Assembly: GCA_910588565.1 (NCBI GenBank)
Contig: CAJUPF010000112.1
Coordinates: 1-7,075 of the forward strand
Source of the DNA: an uncultured Lachnospiraceae bacterium
GTDB lineage: Bacteria > Bacillota > Clostridia > Lachnospirales > Lachnospiraceae
Reading direction: 5' to 3'
Length of the DNA stretch: 7,075 nucleotides
In this document: in pieces, positions 5,789 to 7,075 of the stretch
Position numbering within the stretch: position 1 is the first letter of the stretch
How the letters are laid out: the number at the start of each line of letters is the position of its first letter
Position numbers and translations under genes: made by a program
The notes under the pieces: model-generated
Database searches by the model: none
Seen by the model: only the letters and a program-made list of their open reading frames with translations
Told to the model about the DNA's origin: nothing

Positions 5789-5793
5789 CTGGT

Positions 5794-7075
5794 TTATAAT
5801 ATATAAGCAGAACTTCTTATTTTTACTTTCTTCACCTTGCTGTACTGGCTGTAATAGTTCTGTTTTCCTATTTTTTTATAGGAACGTATTTTTATAAAAT
5901 ATGTTTTCCCTTTCTTTAGTCCTGTCAGTGTAACATTCGTCTGCTTTGCCTTACAGGTACGCTTAAATGTCTCTGATTTAAAGTTCTTTTTCAATGACAG
6001 ATACAGTTCATATCCGGTTACCGTCTTATCTTTTTTCCAGCTGATTGCTGCTCTCCGGCTCCCGGATGCGGATGCTTTTTTCAGCGACGCCTTTTTGGGG
6101 ATCACTTTTACTGTAATGTTCCGGGATGCCGCTTTGTAACCTGCTGTTTCAGCAGCCTTAATTGTAATTGTGGCTTTGCCATAATTTTTTATGGTTATTT
6201 TTCCTGTAGATGACACTTTTACAGCTTTTGGATTGCTGCTTGTATAGTTCAGTTTTCCGCCCCCGGATGCTTTTGCTTTCAGGGAAAACGGTTTTGTGCC
6301 GTATGCGACCGTGTAACTGCCCTTTGGCGCCTGTATGGTCTGCGCTGCTTTGCTGCTTCCTGCCGGAGGTTTCCCAGGATTTTCAGTCTGATCGGCGTTT
6401 CCAGGCTGATTGCCGTTGTCTCCAGGCTTACTGCCAGACTGATTCCCATTGTTCCCGGAATTGCTTCCTGCCGCATTCTGCTTCCATACTGCATAAAATG
6501 TAACATCACGATCGGTGGTATACAGACTGCCCGGCTGCCAGTCCGCAGTATGCGCATTGCTGTCTTCTGACCATCCAAGGAATTCATATCCGGATCTTTT
6601 GGGTATTTTATCTGTAATTGCAATGGATTTTCCCCATTCTTTTTTCCCATCCGGCTGGCCGTCTGCAAAGGAACCGCCGTTTGCATTATACGCTATGTTA
6701 TAAGTGAGCTTTTTCCAGACGGCATATAATTTCAGATCTGCATCCGCTGTATAGGATTCTCCTGGCTGATAGTCAGCTTCCTCACTATCTGCATGTACCG
6801 ACCAGCCGCAGAATATATATCCCAGGCAATAAGGTTCTGTTAGCGCCAGTTTCAGCGGTTCTCCGTGACTCTTTTCCTGATCCGGCAGCATAGAGGCGCC
6901 TCCGTTGGAATCATAACTGACCGTATAGGTCTTTAATTCCCAAACAGCATATAAATCCATGCTTTTGTTTTCCGAATAAGCATCCCCTGCATGGTATACT
7001 GCGGATGTGCCTTCCCTGCCTGTCGCCCATCCCATAAATTCAAAGCCTGTACGGGCAGAGGCAGGTTCTTCTTCC
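5794..7075 (-). CDS. C-terminal part of a second secreted InlB B-repeat / Ig-like / Fn3 protein (5' end outside window)
   Basis: The frame is open to the right edge (visible from 7074), so the start, signal peptide and earlier domains are missing; the internal ATG at 7035 lies within a repeat and is not the start. The visible 426 residues hold the end of one B-repeat (RTGFEFMGW...LYAVW), two complete B-repeats, a Gly/Asn/Pro linker rich in NGNQ, a Lys-rich Ig-like domain (TSSNPKAVKVSSTGKITIK) and a complete Fn3-like domain ending KVKIRSSAYIL. The order and sequence match repeats 6-8 and the tail of the 2100-5471 gene closely, so the two are tandem paralogues. No sortase motif or membrane anchor follows the Fn3 domain. 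The gene has its own terminator. A surface or secreted binding role is inferred from family only. This intact copy is the best internal reference for the second frameshift in its neighbour. Confidence 0.88.
   Translation of the reverse strand, partial: EEEPASARTGFEFMGWATGREGTSAVYHAGDAYSENKSMDLYAVWELKTYTVSYDSNGGASMLPDQEKSHGEPLKLALTEPYCLGYIFCGWSVHADSEEADYQPGESYTADADLKLYAVWKKLTYNIAYNANGGSFADGQPDGKKEWGKSIAITDKIPKRSGYEFLGWSEDSNAHTADWQPGSLYTTDRDVTFYAVWKQNAAGSNSGNNGNQSGSKPGDNGNQPGNADQTENPGKPPAGSSKAAQTIQAPKGSYTVAYGTKPFSLKAKASGGGKLNYTSSNPKAVKVSSTGKITIKNYGKATITIKAAETAGYKAASRNITVKVIPKKASLKKASASGSRRAAISWKKDKTVTGYELYLSLKKNFKSETFKRTCKAKQTNVTLTGLKKGKTYFIKIRSYKKIGKQNYYSQYSKVKKVKIRSSAYIL
6478..7074 (-). repeat. 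B-repeats of the upstream paralogue (one partial, two complete)
   Basis: The units end ELKTY, KKLTY and AVWKQ, at the same boundaries as units 6-8 of the downstream paralogue. The middle unit shares the unusual EPYCLGY.FCGW core with unit 7 of the neighbour. Each unit is thus more like its counterpart in the other gene than like the units beside it. Confidence 0.85.

Noticed and set aside
7033..7035. ATG at 7035 as start of the upstream B-repeat gene
   Set aside because: The frame is open to the window edge and the ATG lies inside the conserved GFEFMGW core of a repeat.

Overview
The window looks like a piece of a Gram-positive Clostridia chromosome, most likely a Lachnospiraceae-type gut anaerobe. 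This is inferred from moderate-to-low GC, strong AGGAGG-type ribosome binding sites, a near-consensus sigma-A promoter, and large secreted proteins built from InlB-type B-repeats followed by a Lys-rich Ig-like domain and a C-terminal fibronectin-III-like domain, a combination common in that family. All recognisable genes lie on the minus strand, so transcription runs from right to left.

Right part (5794-7075): the 3' end of a secreted B-repeat protein whose start lies beyond the right edge. A clear intrinsic terminator (5748-5788) closes it. The spacer to 5471 carries a TTGAAA-N17-TATAAT promoter (5553-5581) and a strong RBS (5477-5484).

Middle (2100-5471): a tandem paralogue. It has a signal peptide, about five N-terminal FD..YY-type repeats, eight B-repeats, a Pro/Gly/Thr linker with four 8-residue repeats, an Ig-like domain and an Fn3-like domain. 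As written it is broken by two single-base frameshifts: one at a run of ten T (coding strand, 5068-5077) and one at a short A run near 2192-2195. Both breaks are supported by protein structure, because joining the frames restores an N-terminal repeat unit and the whole end of the Fn3 domain. The repaired product would be 1123 residues. This may be slippage or phase variation, a decaying gene, or an assembly error.

Left part (57-2067): three genes that seem to share the same transcript. The first encodes an exported HtrA/trypsin-like protein in which two of three catalytic residues are replaced (His to Ser, Ser to Thr), so probably a pseudoprotease. The second encodes a small FHA-domain protein overlapping its 3' end. 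The third encodes a PP2C-type Ser/Thr phosphatase 3 nt further on. A nested hairpin (1-42) lies just beyond the last stop at the window edge.

Taken together, the promoter at about 5560 appears to drive an operon coupling a secreted repeat protein and an exported pseudoprotease to cytoplasmic phospho-Thr signalling (FHA plus PP2C). No Ser/Thr kinase is visible here; if there is one it should be outside the window. The functional link is inferred from gene order, not shown by the sequence.
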